From Atriophallophorus winterbourni (Eukaryota > Platyhelminthes > Trematoda > Plagiorchiida > Microphallidae): a stretch of 64,000 bases of DNA. The position numbers and the translations under genes were made by a program. Below, one piece after another: positions 20,675-30,366 of this stretch. The first letter of the stretch is position 1, and the number at the start of each line of letters is the position of its first letter. Location of the stretch: the NCBI GenBank assembly GCA_013407085.1, contig JACCGJ010014089.1, positions 1-64,000 of the forward strand. Reading direction: 5' to 3'. The notes under the pieces were generated by a model, which saw only the letters and a list, made by a program, of their open reading frames with translations, did no database searches and had not been told where the DNA came from.

Positions 20675-20875
20675 ATACATGCAAGTGCCGCACAGTCAGA
20701 GACTGCACATAGGCTAAGATACTGTCAGGTTGCCCAGGCCTAGACAGATATGAGGAGGAAAATGAACAGGAAATAGTAGTGAGACTCCAGCCAGTTTCAG
20801 CATGCAGTTCACTACCTCTGGTCATTCAGTTTAACATGTTGTTAGCCGCACCGCACAAAGAACCGCACGATTGCA
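20675..20875 (+). repeat. SINE-like dispersed repeat, well-preserved copy downstream of CDC16
   Basis: Full set of landmarks in order. Together with the next copy it forms a direct pair separated by a microsatellite and palindrome. Confidence 0.75.
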
Positions 20876-20905
20876 TACATATATGCATACGTACGTACGT
20901 ACAAA

Positions 20906-20939
20906 CATGCATTCATACATATGTATGTATGAATGCATG
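20906..20939. repeat. perfect 34-bp palindrome with 2-nt centre
   Basis: CATGCATTCATACATA is followed by TG and then its exact reverse complement, giving 16-bp arms. It sits in a CATA/GTAC microsatellite between two direct SINE-like copies and could extrude as a hairpin. Confidence 0.9.
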
Positions 20940-21160
20940 AAAGCACAAGCCTGGTCCAGGCAAAGTGCCGCACAGTCATAGACTGCACGTGGGCGATATT
21001 ACTGTCAGGTTGCCCAGGCCTAGACAGATGCGAGGGGGAAATAGAAATGGTAGTGAGACTCTAGCGTGTTTCAGCATGAAGCTCACTACCTCTGGTCAAT
21101 CAATTTAGCACGATGTTAGCCGTACAGCACAGGAATGCTGTACGATTGCACATCCGTGCA
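20936..21160 (+). repeat. SINE-like dispersed repeat, second direct copy
   Basis: Near-complete unit matching the copy about 260 bp upstream, starting within the palindrome arm and ending with GCTGTACGATTGCACATCCGTGC. Confidence 0.75.
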
Positions 21161-21164
21161 CTTC

Positions 21165-22210
21165 ATTAAAGACAGCAATATTCCTTGACGTGCGTCGATT
21201 ATTCACTGCAATAGAATCGCGATGAATATGAAAGGTCTTAACAAGCTACATGCGCCTATTAGGAAAAAGTGCAGCGAACTCAGTTTTGCCGCGCCTCTGG
21301 CTGTGCGGGTGAACAAGTAGAGCGGATTCCAATTTTCACGTGAAACCAAGTTTGCTCAATTCGACAAGCGCGACTCTTCAGCCATGCCCCACTGTTTTAC
21401 GACTTAACTAGTCACCACGATTTCGGATCGCGCGTGCCCTAACCAGGGAGGCGGACTCGCTCCTTTTAGCAAGACTGATTTATCAAAGACAATACTTATA
21501 GTGTCTTGCATGTAGGATGTTACGCTGTCGATGCCGAAAAGTACAATTTCGGCTGTCTAATGCTCGGAGATGTCGCATGTGTTCTGTGAAGCAGTGTAAG
21601 TATAGTTGAGCATTGGGTGCGCTATACCGTTACCACTGTAGTTAGCTACTCTACCAACCAAACCACGTGGTAGTTTCATCTAACCTGACTACATGTGCCA
21701 AAAGGAAAGGCTAGTCGTAAACTCAAACTTATCTATGGATGCTAAGGGATCTACTTCATCTGTGGGCGAGTATTTTACACGATACTAGCGCTAAACCATA
21801 ACTTGAGTCGAATACATTGGTTGATCATAAGTTCCAGTAAATTTTTATGGCAACCCGACTATCATTTAGTTGAAACAGTTGAAGGCCTTCGCTAAAATGT
21901 CCATAGTTCGCACAGTCAGTCTCAATGACTGCTGCTCGTGCGATCTGATTTGCGGTGGTTTCTTTGAAATAGTCGTGGTATTGTAGGCAAGATTATTTGA
22001 TTAATCTTGCGCGTAGTGTTATGGAAAACCAGTTATGATATAGTAATATAATAATAATATTGTGTAGTATTCTAAGGAAGATCGAAGCTGAAATAGTTAA
22101 TGGTGAAGAAAATTTATTCGAAATTTCAGTTTTACACTAATGTTTTATACCAAGAGAAAGATAGTCGGTGCACAAATATCAACGTGATAAATGTTTTCTC
22201 AATGGTTCAA
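21165..22210. other. no recognisable feature
   Basis: About 1 kb between the SINE-like pair and the next LINE. No coding signal, repeat or RNA gene recognised on either strand. Confidence 0.4.
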
Positions 22211-22214
22211 TGAC

Positions 22215-22622
22215 TACATCGTTTTGTCAGAGATCTTGAGGCAGAATGGATGAGTGCTCGCTGATATAGTGATATTCGAAACGGCAATATAACGTCTTGA
22301 TCGAGTTGTAGAGAAAGACTTAGATTCGCCAATTCCGTGTGTGTGGGAATTATTCGCGAGAATATTATTAATAAATCGATCACAAGAAGAAAAATGTTGT
22401 TTCATTGTAATTTCCAAAATGCATTCGTAAAAGGTTGAACTTGCGCGATAAATAATTTTGACAACGCCTTTTGAAAGAAATTGCACGAGGGCAGTACAAA
22501 AAATGAGGTAAGATACAAGATTGGGTAAAGAAATATAGCACGTACGGCGAAAAAGTGGCGCCGACAATCAATACGGGAACTTGGAATGTAAAGGGATAAG
22601 GTATGTCCGCGTGTCACTTGTG
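22215..22622 (-). mobile_element. CR1-like LINE 3' fragment, head-to-head with the next element
   Basis: The minus strand encodes VTRGHTLSLYIPSSRIDCRRHFFAVRAIFL, matching the tail of the plus-strand copy at 26365-26460 (VTRRHTLSLYVPSSRIDCRRHFFAV). Only the last 130 codons or so and the 3' UTR remain. Its 5' edge abuts the 5' part of the plus-strand LINE of the same family, giving a head-to-head arrangement. Confidence 0.75.
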
Positions 22623-22803
22623 TGACAGGAAAAAATAGTAAAATCCAACCCCAAAACGTCAAGTTGAGCTTGCCCGGGGTAATAGCCGGAAGCAAGAAAA
22701 CGGATAGTACCGACCCACAAACGCCTAGTGATGAGTTTCAACCTGAATGTCATGCGATAGCTCCAAATAACTTGAGCATTCCGACTCTAACCGAGTCGGC
22801 CCT

Positions 22804-24822
22804 TTGATAACTTTTCATGATTTGAACACCACAAACTTAATAAGATGTTTATATACAAATCTGCAAAGCCTTCTGAACAAATTAGCTGACTTAACCAAGA
22901 TATGTTCGCGCTACTCACCTGACATTATCGCCATTACAGAAACATGGTATTCTTCCCAATTGATTGAAACGGAGATACCAATTCCAAATATGAATTTGAT
23001 AAGGAACGATCGAGAGAGAAGTGGTGGTGGTGTTGCTCTTTATTGTCATAATCGACTCCAGTGCCATCCAATAGACAAGACAGAATTCACGCTCGAGGAT
23101 ACAATTTGTTGCTCTTTAACGCTGATGTCTGGTGAAGTTTGCATTATTGGTGTGGTCTACCGGTCCCCTTCATCTACGGAATCGTACAACGAAAGGTTGA
23201 TCCAACTGCTTCAGCGCTTGTCTCGCACACAGCAAGCAACGACACTTATTATGGGTGATTTTAATCTGGGGACGATCACTTTCCGCAAACGCTAGAATAC
23301 CGATTTAGAGAGGTACTAGATTCAATCCCGTTATACATCCATGTTCACGAATGCACCCGGAGGAGAGGTTCTGACCGCCCCTCTGTCTTGGATTTGGTGT
23401 TAACATCGGAAGAACAATCTATCGAAGCGATCAAATTCCAAGCTCAGCTGGGTCTTAGCGAACATTCAGTGCTTGTGTTCGACTATGTTTGCAGTACTCA
23501 GCAATCGCTTACTCCGAATGGGGTGGTTAGACGGGTAGATACATTGGCCCTGAGTAAATCGCTCGTGCAGATTCCACATTTTCAGACGGACAGCATAAGC
23601 CCTGACTCGCAATGGAACGAACTTGTAGGTTTTCTGAAACTAAAGATAGACGAGAACTGGCAGATCGTTCAGAAAATGTGCGTCCATGAATTTCGTTTTG
23701 TTGTCCGCAGCAGAACGAAAAAGTGGATAGCACAGAAGCGAGCAGCGTGGGTGCAGCACAAAGCCAATAATACTTCTACATCTTGGCAACATTTCCGTAT
23801 GTTACGCAACAAAGTGACTGCACTTATTCGAGAGGATAAGGAAGCGCACCAATTGATGCTCCTGCCAAAAATGGAACGCAACCCTAAGTTACTATACAAA
23901 ATCATGAATGCGAATGCAAAGTCAAACCAGGTATTTTTCCCATCCAGAATGGTGAAAAACTCACTGAAACAGCGTTGGAAACCGCAAGTGCTTTGTCAAT
24001 GTACTACTCTAAAGTGTTCGTGCCAAAGGTTTTAGTCGAACGTTCTGAGTATTCAATCGAAACAGGAATCGAAACGTTGTGCGATATTTCGATAAATCCA
24101 GTGATTGTCGCAAATTATTTGCTCAAACTAAATGTAAGAAAATCCCCTGGAGCGGATAGCACCACACCATAAGTGTTCAGACTCTGTCACCGTACACTTT
24201 GTAAACCGCTCTCCAGCCTGTTTAACTATTCGTTGCTTGAGGGAGTGGTACCAAAAGATTGGAAGTCCGGCGTTATAACACCTATCTTCAAAGGCGGCTG
24301 CCGATCTGACCCTGCAAATTATCGTCCCTTCACACTTTTACCTGTTATTGCTAAGTTCATGGAACGTATAATCTCGAAAAGAATGTTTGCACACTTTGAA
24401 TCGCATAATTTGTCTTCGCCAGCGCAGCATGGATTTCGATCTCACCGATCTTGTCTCACAAATCTTATAGCGTTAGACGATGGGATTAAGGAGTTGGATA
24501 GAAGTTCTTGCATCCACGTCTGTTACCTAGACATTTCGAAAGCTTTTGACAGAGTCAATCATTATTTGCATCTTCAAAAACTGATGCGTTTAGGAATATG
24601 TGAACCACTCCTATTATGTTTGTGCGACTATCTGTCAGATCGCGACGCCCGAGTTAAAGTTAACGGAGTGCTATCCCAAACGTTCAAAACCACAAGTGGA
24701 GTCCCAAAAGGATTTGTGCTAGGCCCGCTCCTTTTTCTGTTGTACATAAACGATTTACCCCCCCCCCTCATATCGTCCAAAATGGTCCTGTTCGCGGATG
24801 ATATGAAAATTTGGACGCCAAT
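22804..24822 (+). pseudogene. CR1-like LINE ORF2, 5' part (endonuclease and RT up to the catalytic motif)
   Basis: ORF2 begins near ATG 22804-22819. The EEP domain shows CLYTNLQSLLNKLADL, DIIAITETW (catalytic Glu), RSGGGVALY, VVYRSPSS and MGDFN. The frame breaks near 23295 and resumes at 23388 with the SDH-type end (LSEHSVLVF). A second break lies near 24000. The RT then runs KSPGADS, DWKSGVITPIFKGG, NYRPFTLLP, QHGFRSHRSCLTNLI, CYLDISKAFDRVNH, SGVPKGFVLGPLLFLLYINDL and LFADDMKIW. In the normally invariant PQGSVLGP motif, Q-G-S reads K-G-F, probably a mutation. The coding part stops at the TA where the DNA transposon inserted. Confidence 0.85.
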
Positions 24823-24824
24823 TA

Positions 24825-25791
24825 CCGTAAATACCCGCGTATAGGACGATACCATGGATAGGACGCAGTGGATATTTGACCCTAAAAACGATGGAAAAAC
24901 TGTGTACCTATGTATAGGACGCATCCTAATTTTAGTCCTTAATTTCTATTAATTTTTATAGAAACGGTGAACTTAAGTAAATCACGGTGAACTCCATACA
25001 ATCGCTATGATCGTCGTGTGTGCTGATTGCTGACTCATTCATCCTGTCAGTCAGCAGATGTCTGTCTAGCCTATGTAGACTATCGTGGAAAGTGCACTTC
25101 TCATTCTTGGGCGTCATGTCGAATGATTGGATGACATTTTTAAGGAAAAGTTTCTGCTCTAACGAGAGTCAAATACTACTCCATGATTGGTTGATATTAC
25201 ACTTTCATGATATTACACATCGGCAGTATAAATATTCTACCTATTACCGGTGTTTTTAAAGATACAGTTCATTATTACCCTTCAACATGACGAAGACAAA
25301 ACGACAGAGCTATACTTCAAACTTTAAAATGGAAGTGATCAAGTACGCGAAAGAACACGGGAACCGGGCAGCTGAGCGGCAATTTGGTCCGACTGAATGC
25401 GTGATAAGAAAATGGAGAAAAGCCGAAAGTACCATTAAAGAAATGAGAAAGGTGAAGAGGGCGACCAGAGGCTCGAAGGCTCACCACCCTAACCTGGAAA
25501 AGGCGCTCATTAAATGGATTCAAGATACTCGTCGAGACTGTCTGGGGGTCAGCACCATTACCGTTCGTTTACAGGCACTAAGAGCAAAGCATTGCAGATT
25601 TTAAGGCGTCGATGAACTGGTGCAGGAGATTTTTTGGAAGAATAACCTATCAATAAGACGAAGAACTAAATTTTTGATATTATGATAAATGCATAATTTT
25701 TATAATAAAAGTATCCATGGATAAGACGCACCTGGGTTTTTAGGGCAACTTATGAAGAAAAAAAGTGCGTCCTATACGCGGGTATTTACGG
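24825..25791 (+). mobile_element. pogo-type DNA transposon (non-autonomous), 967 bp, 24-bp TIRs, TA target duplication
   Basis: The left end CCGTAAATACCCGCGTATAG (continuing GACG) is exactly repeated in reverse complement at 25768-25791, giving 24-bp perfect terminal inverted repeats. A TA dinucleotide flanks each side (24823-24824 and 25792-25793), as in Tc1/mariner/pogo elements. Subterminal GGATAGGACGCA-like blocks occur inside both ends. The single internal ORF encodes only the DNA-binding half of a pogo transposase. The insertion splits a LINE RT gene. The perfect TIRs suggest a recent insertion. Confidence 0.88.
25287..25604 (+). CDS. truncated pogo-like transposase, N-terminal HTH region only
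   Basis: The 105-residue product starts MTKTKRQSYTSNFKMEVIKYAKEH. The first 55 residues form a psq-type helix-turn-helix, with the KRQSYT-FK-EVI-YA-EHGNRAA-R-FG pattern typical of pogo/Tigger and POGK-like DNA-binding domains. A second HTH-like region follows (NLEKALIKWIQDTRRD, GVSTITVRLQALRAK), like a CENP-B type domain start. The protein ends before any DDE catalytic region. It could bind its own inverted repeats but cannot transpose by itself; mobilisation would need a full-length relative elsewhere. Confidence 0.8.
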   Translation: MTKTKRQSYTSNFKMEVIKYAKEHGNRAAERQFGPTECVIRKWRKAESTIKEMRKVKRATRGSKAHHPNLEKALIKWIQDTRRDCLGVSTITVRLQALRAKHCRF

Positions 25792-25793
25792 TA

Positions 25794-26563
25794 TTTCTGC
25801 AGAAGATTATGAGAAACAACAAATTGATTTGGGCAGCGTGTCGAATTGGGAGGCCATGAATGACATGTCATTTAACATACAGAAATGTAAGATGCTCCAT
25901 ATTGGAAAGAATGTTCCTGGGACATATCGATTGGGAACTGAAAACCTAGCGTGGAGCTCGTTAGAAAAATATCTTGGAGTGTGGATTAGCGGAAACCTGA
26001 ACAGCACAGTGCACTGCCAGAATATATATCGACGGGCCAACAGATTGTTAGGTATCCTTCGAAGAATATTTGGAAGATTCTCTCTGGCAACGTTACCAAG
26101 GATAATAAATGTCTACCTTCGCCCAACGACGGAGTATGCGGTAGAGGTCTGGACTCCTTGGCTGCTCTCTTCGATAAAAATCTGTCATAGAGCAACAAAT
26201 TTAGTGATTGGTCTTCGCAGTGTTCCATACACCGAAAGATAGCGACGTCTGGGTCTATGCGACTTTACCCAAAGGAGGATACGTCGCGACATTATTTTGA
26301 CCTATAGAATTGTGGCTACTAAAGGACATCCACTAAAACATTTACTTAATTTGCGTGGCGGGAAAGTGACACGCAGACATACCTTATCCCTTTACGTCCC
26401 AAGTTCCCGTATTGATTGTCGGCGCCATTTTTTCGCCGTACGTACTATTTTTCTTTGGAATTCCCTAACCCAACATGTGGTGGACTCACCTTGCCTGGCG
26501 ATTTTTAAAGCGAAATTGGACTTGCACTTGCAAACGAACATCATTCGTGAGCCTTACATTTGA
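25794..26563 (+). pseudogene. CR1-like LINE ORF2, 3' part (RT thumb and tail)
   Basis: Continues the interrupted RT immediately after the DNA transposon: SNWEAMNDMSFNIQKCKMLHIGK, LGVWISGNLNSTVHCQNIYRRANRLLGILRRIFGRFS, YLRPTTEYAVEVWTPWL, and then, after an in-frame TAG near 26240, RRIRRDIILTYRI and RHTLSLYVPSSRIDCRRHFFAVRTIFLWNSL. Order and content match the CR1 copies at 52.2-52.9 kb and 43.1-43.7 kb. Confidence 0.85.
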
Positions 26564-26724
26564 AATTCTCTATTGCTTTTATACTATTGTATTTTTCATG
26601 TTTTTTTTATTTATACCGTAATCCCGCGGTGTTGTAAAGTATTAACTTTTTTAACCATAAATTCTTGAATTTTTGAGCCCTTGGATAATGTCATGGCCAT
26701 GGTTTCAAACCCTGTTTATATGAG

Positions 26725-26805
26725 TGTAAGCTCATGTGAGTGAACAGGTTGGTTGTACCAACCTAATCCAACGGTGACATACAAGCGCAAATTGTTTACC
26801 ACTTT
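26725..26805 (+). repeat. short dispersed repeat shared with CDC16 intron 1
   Basis: Has CTCATGTGAGTGAACAGGTTGG and CCAACCTAATCCAACGGTG, matching 10270-10340. It lies just beyond the LINE 3' end. Confidence 0.55.
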
Positions 26806-26989
26806 TCCACTGTTTCAAGCACATGCAGTGGTTAGATTTACGTTCAATGAATGTTGTCTAAGCCTTCTTGCACTATCATAGTTTTTCTTATCTTAGTTGG
26901 TTCTAGTCTATTGTTCATCTGGTTTGTCAGTTTATTCATAAGTTATTAGCATACCACATAACAATTACTTAATTCAGCCATTGGCCTCT

Positions 26990-27690
26990 GGTAGTACATA
27001 GGCCACCAACATCGTTTAGCCATCTGTCTTCTTTTTCTAATGAGGTCGCCTGTTGTTCCTGCGAAAGAAAAATTTCTAATCGTTCTAGGGATCGCGGCGA
27101 CATAACGTTCTCCGGCTTTCTTCCTTTCGATTACTTCCCAGCTATAGATCTGGTCTACTTTTGTTGGTCATGTCAAATTTAACCCCAGCCTCACAAAATT
27201 ATTTACTTCTTCATGAAGCTTTTTCAATGCGTTGTCCTTTTCCGTCGTATTTTTTCGAGTTGTAAAACAACGACACCTCAAAAAGCTGGTGTAATCTTCC
27301 CTGTTTCGGACTCATACTTCAGCACAGACCGCTAAATTCTTGAAAGCATTAATTTCAGTATTCCGAATCCGGTCAATTAATTCACAACTATTTTGACTCA
27401 TGAACACTTCACCAGTCCCTTTTGGTGTTGCATAGGAATGATGACTTTTGTCTTCTGTAGGTTTTAGCTTAATGGGAAACGAGGTCTCGGTTAGGAAACT
27501 TGTCGTTAGGTTCATCTGATCTTGGTTGTACTGGAAGAAGTCCTTATTTTCTTCAAGGTTGGGGTCCATTAGCTCGCACTCGGTGGTCCATTCAATCTTT
27601 TTCAGATCCCAATCAACGGAGAGCAAAGAAAGGAATACCGATAACAAACAGCCCTGCTTAACTTCGGTACGTATTGACACGTTACCAATG
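26990..27690 (-). mobile_element. R4/Dong-like LINE remnant
   Basis: The minus-strand 122-codon frame (27312-27680) reads TEVKQGCLLSVFLSLLSVDW, then SFPIKLKPTEDKSHHSYAT and CELIDRIRNTEINAFKNLAV. The VKQGCLLSxFLFLLxxDW block is the RT palm of R4/Dong-like and related LINEs, followed by the usual INxEKTK-type region and RI--A--AF motif. The catalytic FADD segment between these blocks is missing or scrambled. It abuts another LINE remnant upstream on the same strand. Confidence 0.6.
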
Positions 27691-27779
27691 TTATCGTGCT
27701 GGTGATGCTCATATTATAATTTCGTTGTATATTACTTATCTACCATCTGTCTATCGATTATTATTGATTAATTATTTTT

Positions 27780-28910
27780 ATCAATCACAAAATATTATCA
27801 TGCAAATTGTTGTTGCTGACCTCCTTCGAATTGTAAGATCAACTTCCTTGCATGCTGAAGAAAAACCGTACATTAGTGACTGGAGGTGTAATTGGAAGTG
27901 AGCAATAATGGCTGCATCGTCGGCAAACAGCAGGCCACGGAATAGCACATCCCGTGCCTTGGTTTGTGCTCTCAACCGTTTCAGGTTGAAAAGTTTGCCA
28001 TCACTTCGCGTGCGTAGGATAATGCCTTCTGTTCTCGTCCAAAAAGCGTGCTTCAGAAGCAGAGCAAAGAAAATGCCGAACAGCGTGGGAGCAAGAACGC
28101 ACCCTTGTTTGACGCCTCGGTGATATTCAAAGGCTTCTTAACAAAAACTGTTGAAATGAACTGAACGCTGCATGCCTTAGTGGAACGCAATAACGTGTTT
28201 TAGCAGACTTGGGGGTAGCTTATCAGATCAACTATTTTGAAAAGACCCTCCCTGATGACGTAGTCTACTGCCTTCGTTAAATCAACAAAAACAGCTTATA
28301 ATGGCATACACTGTTCCCGACAATTTTCTTGAAGTTGTCTCAGTTAGAAGATCACGTCAACTGCTGATCTTCCTCTGCGGAAGCCACGTTGAGTTTCGGG
28401 GTAAAACTTGTAGCTGTATCTGTAAGACTTTAGCAAACAATTTGCCAACAACATTCAGAAGGGAGATTCCTCTGTAATTGTTGCAGTCACCTCTATAACC
28501 CTTATTTTAAAATAGCGTGATGATATTTGTGCCTCGCATCTCTTGTGGGACACACTCCTCTTCCCAGCACCGAAAAAGCACATGGTGAAGAGGTTGTAAT
28601 AATGCTGTTCTACAGCTTATGATGAGCTCAGGTGGAATTCCGTCGTCACCAGGGGGCCTTTCCATTCGCAAAGCGGTCGATTGCCCTATTGAGCTCATCA
28701 AGAGCAGGAGAATTATCTAGATATTCGATGGTTGTCAACCGCAAAACATTTTCAAGTACATGCGGTAAAACCGTAGTGTCCTTTGAGTAGAGAGAGGAGA
28801 AGTGTTCTACCCATCGTTCCACCTTCTGCGTTTTGTCGACAATCGGGTAACCAGATACAGAATTAATTGGAACCGTTTTGAGTTTTCTTTGAAGCCAGAT
28901 TTTCATTATT
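27780..28910 (-). mobile_element. RTE-like LINE remnant (RT core)
   Basis: Minus-strand blocks run in order from 28906 down: VDKTQKVERWVEHFSSLYS, LDELNRAIDRFANGKAPW, a frame change to GDDGIPPELIISC and LHHVLFRCWEEECVPQEMRGTNII, then broken RT middle, and finally GLLFADDAAIIAH near 27930. These are RTE-clade RT signatures (NGKAPGxDGIPPE, FADDAA). The frame breaks near 28650 and stops lie in the middle. The FADD motif is preserved but the copy is dead. Confidence 0.75.
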
Positions 28911-29126
28911 AAGTAGTGTATGACGTTCGAAAATTAGGAAGGATGCACACGACTCGTTTCGCGGTATGCGTATCCGTGACCTAACATACGAACGCCGATT
29001 TGAATTTGTGCTAAACCCAATTATTTGAGAATTCGACTATTAATCCTCATTTGCAAATTGTAATTTACTTTACAATTCGGGACCAAGTTAAGTCACACTA
29101 CTTATTAATAAAAATCTGGCTTCAAA
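28889..29126. repeat. 238-bp element with about 30-bp terminal inverted repeats
   Basis: The left end TTTGAAGCCAGATTTTCATT (continuing ATTAAGTAGTG) and the right end, ending ATCTGGCTTCAAA, are inverted copies over about 30 bp with one or two mismatches. Partial copies occur at 16047-16208 and from 40612. No coding capacity. It looks like a MITE or foldback element, although its regular association with hammerhead-repeat tails suggests it may be part of a larger retroelement end. No clear target duplication. Confidence 0.7.
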
Positions 29127-29168
29127 CAATAATTAACCATCAAGGCTCACTTAACCTAATCTTACTGT

Positions 29169-29210
29169 CTTCACCTGATGATGGCAAACAGCCAGAAACC
29201 GGTAGTGGAG
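29169..29210 (+). ncRNA. hammerhead ribozyme (minimal type I), complete core
   Basis: Stem I strand CTTCAC (29169-29174), core CTGATGA (29175-29181), stem II TGGC/GCCA with AAACA loop, core GAAA (29195-29198), CCGG stem III, cleavage triplet GTA ending at 29204, stem I strand GTGGAG. Stem II is four Watson-Crick pairs and stem I is six pairs including one G-U. The self-complementary CCGG could let two molecules dimerise, as described for minimal hammerheads. Cleavage would fall after 29204. Confidence 0.75.
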
Positions 29211-29465
29211 TGTAATTTCATGGGGATGTGAGCAGCACATCACTTTGGTAACCCTCCTGCTGTTATTTGAATGTTGAAAAATATTCCAAACAGATACTAG
29301 TGCTACATTGCACCGATTGTGGGACTCCGGATTTTTCCTTGAGGTTGATTCCTGATTGGATGTTGCCGCAAGGCAGTGGAGGTTTGAAATAAGTGTTTTC
29401 CTTCCCCTAGGTGGACCGCGTTCATGGACGTACGAGTTCCACCTGCCCAAACATACATATATATA
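29211..29465 (+). repeat. tail of the hammerhead-bearing retroelement repeat
   Basis: Downstream of the ribozyme come GATGTGAGCAGCACATCACTTTGG, CCTGCTGTTATT, GAATGTTGAAAAATATTCC and CACCGATTGTGGGACTCCGG, shared with 15970-16035 (reverse) and 40730-40800. A second block (29325-29455) is shared with 14780-14975. This is consistent with the LTR-like repeat of a Penelope-related or hammerhead-carrying retroelement. Confidence 0.6.
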
Positions 29466-29696
29466 TTTACACAATCATTTAAAAATGAAAAGTGCCACCC
29501 GGCAATGCACGAGAACAAGAAAGAAAAAAAGTACAATATGGGGGATTTTTTGTCCATTGTTCCACATGTCGATTTTTTGATTTTTGTTGTTGATATTTTT
29601 CTCAAATTTGAGGGGGAACACAAAATAGAATGCACTCTCTCCACTGTTGCCGGTTCTCAGCCATCCTCGACAGCGTGTCAAGCCACAGACACTCAC
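29466..29696. other. no recognisable feature
   Basis: AT-rich flank of the BEL/Pao insertion. Short overlapping frames on both strands resemble nothing known. Confidence 0.35.
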
Positions 29697-30141
29697 TGTA
29701 ACGACCAATGTCGTTAGTTAACGCGTAGATCCCCCGTCCCTAGTTCGACAAATTCAGAACCACGATTTGGGTTTACTACGTACTCAATTATATCGGAACG
29801 CACCGGTACAATGGAGTCAAAACTCCAGCAATAATAGATTCAATGAAAATGACGACCAATGTTGTCGTCCAAATTTCTGTATCAAACAACAAATGACACA
29901 CAAATTGGTGTCCAAATTGAAACACTAAAATGAGCCCAAATACCACGTGCAAAAATATGTGGAATTTAATGGCAGCCAGGCAAAATCAATTAGTTCAACA
30001 AAACAAAAAATGTGTACAAGTGGATCGAACAGTATCAAAAATGTATACACAAATAGGTAAAACCGTGAAGAATTAGGAAAAAATCAATTTGTTTAAATAG
30101 AAAAATAAGAAGGAATTTTACACAAATTTTTGTCATTTACA
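29697..30141 (-). repeat. 3' LTR of the BEL/Pao element (445 bp)
   Basis: On the plus strand it starts TGTAACGACC and ends CATTTACA, i.e. TG...CA on the element strand. Against the 5' LTR I count about eight substitutions and two deletions of about 40 and 32 bp. The second deletion falls between short direct repeats. Confidence 0.88.
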
Positions 30142-30158
30142 CCGCCCGCCAAATTCCT
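30142..30158 (-). other. polypurine tract of the BEL/Pao element
   Basis: On the element strand the sequence just before the 3' LTR is AATTTGGCGGGCGG, immediately followed by TGTAAATG. A G-rich tract at this place would prime plus-strand synthesis. Confidence 0.6.
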
Positions 30159-30366
30159 TCTAGAGCTAACTTCTGAATGAACAAACTGATTGGTTCCACC
30201 TTCCTAACTACCCGACCCTGAATAAAGCAGAATGGCAATGACTCTATTTAGTGGCGAGTCACACACGCCACGTCGCATCGCCATCATTGGACACATGTGG
30301 CTTTTTATAGGGAAATAGTTTGCCGGACTAAGACCCACCACGTCCTCAGGTTCTGCCGTTCTCCCT

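Larger units (their letters stand above)
22622..26640 (+). mobile_element. CR1-like LINE interrupted by a DNA transposon
   Basis: The LINE runs from the end of ORF1 (PQNVKLSLPG block, also seen near 49950) through endonuclease and RT to a 3' UTR ending near the AACCATAAATTCTTG motif shared with the 53.1 kb copy. A 967-bp pogo-like element is inserted at a TA dinucleotide just after the RT catalytic FADD motif. Removing it joins the two halves without loss of a recognisable block, so the LINE is older than the DNA transposon. ORF2 is also broken by stops and frameshifts, so the copy was probably already dying. Confidence 0.85.
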
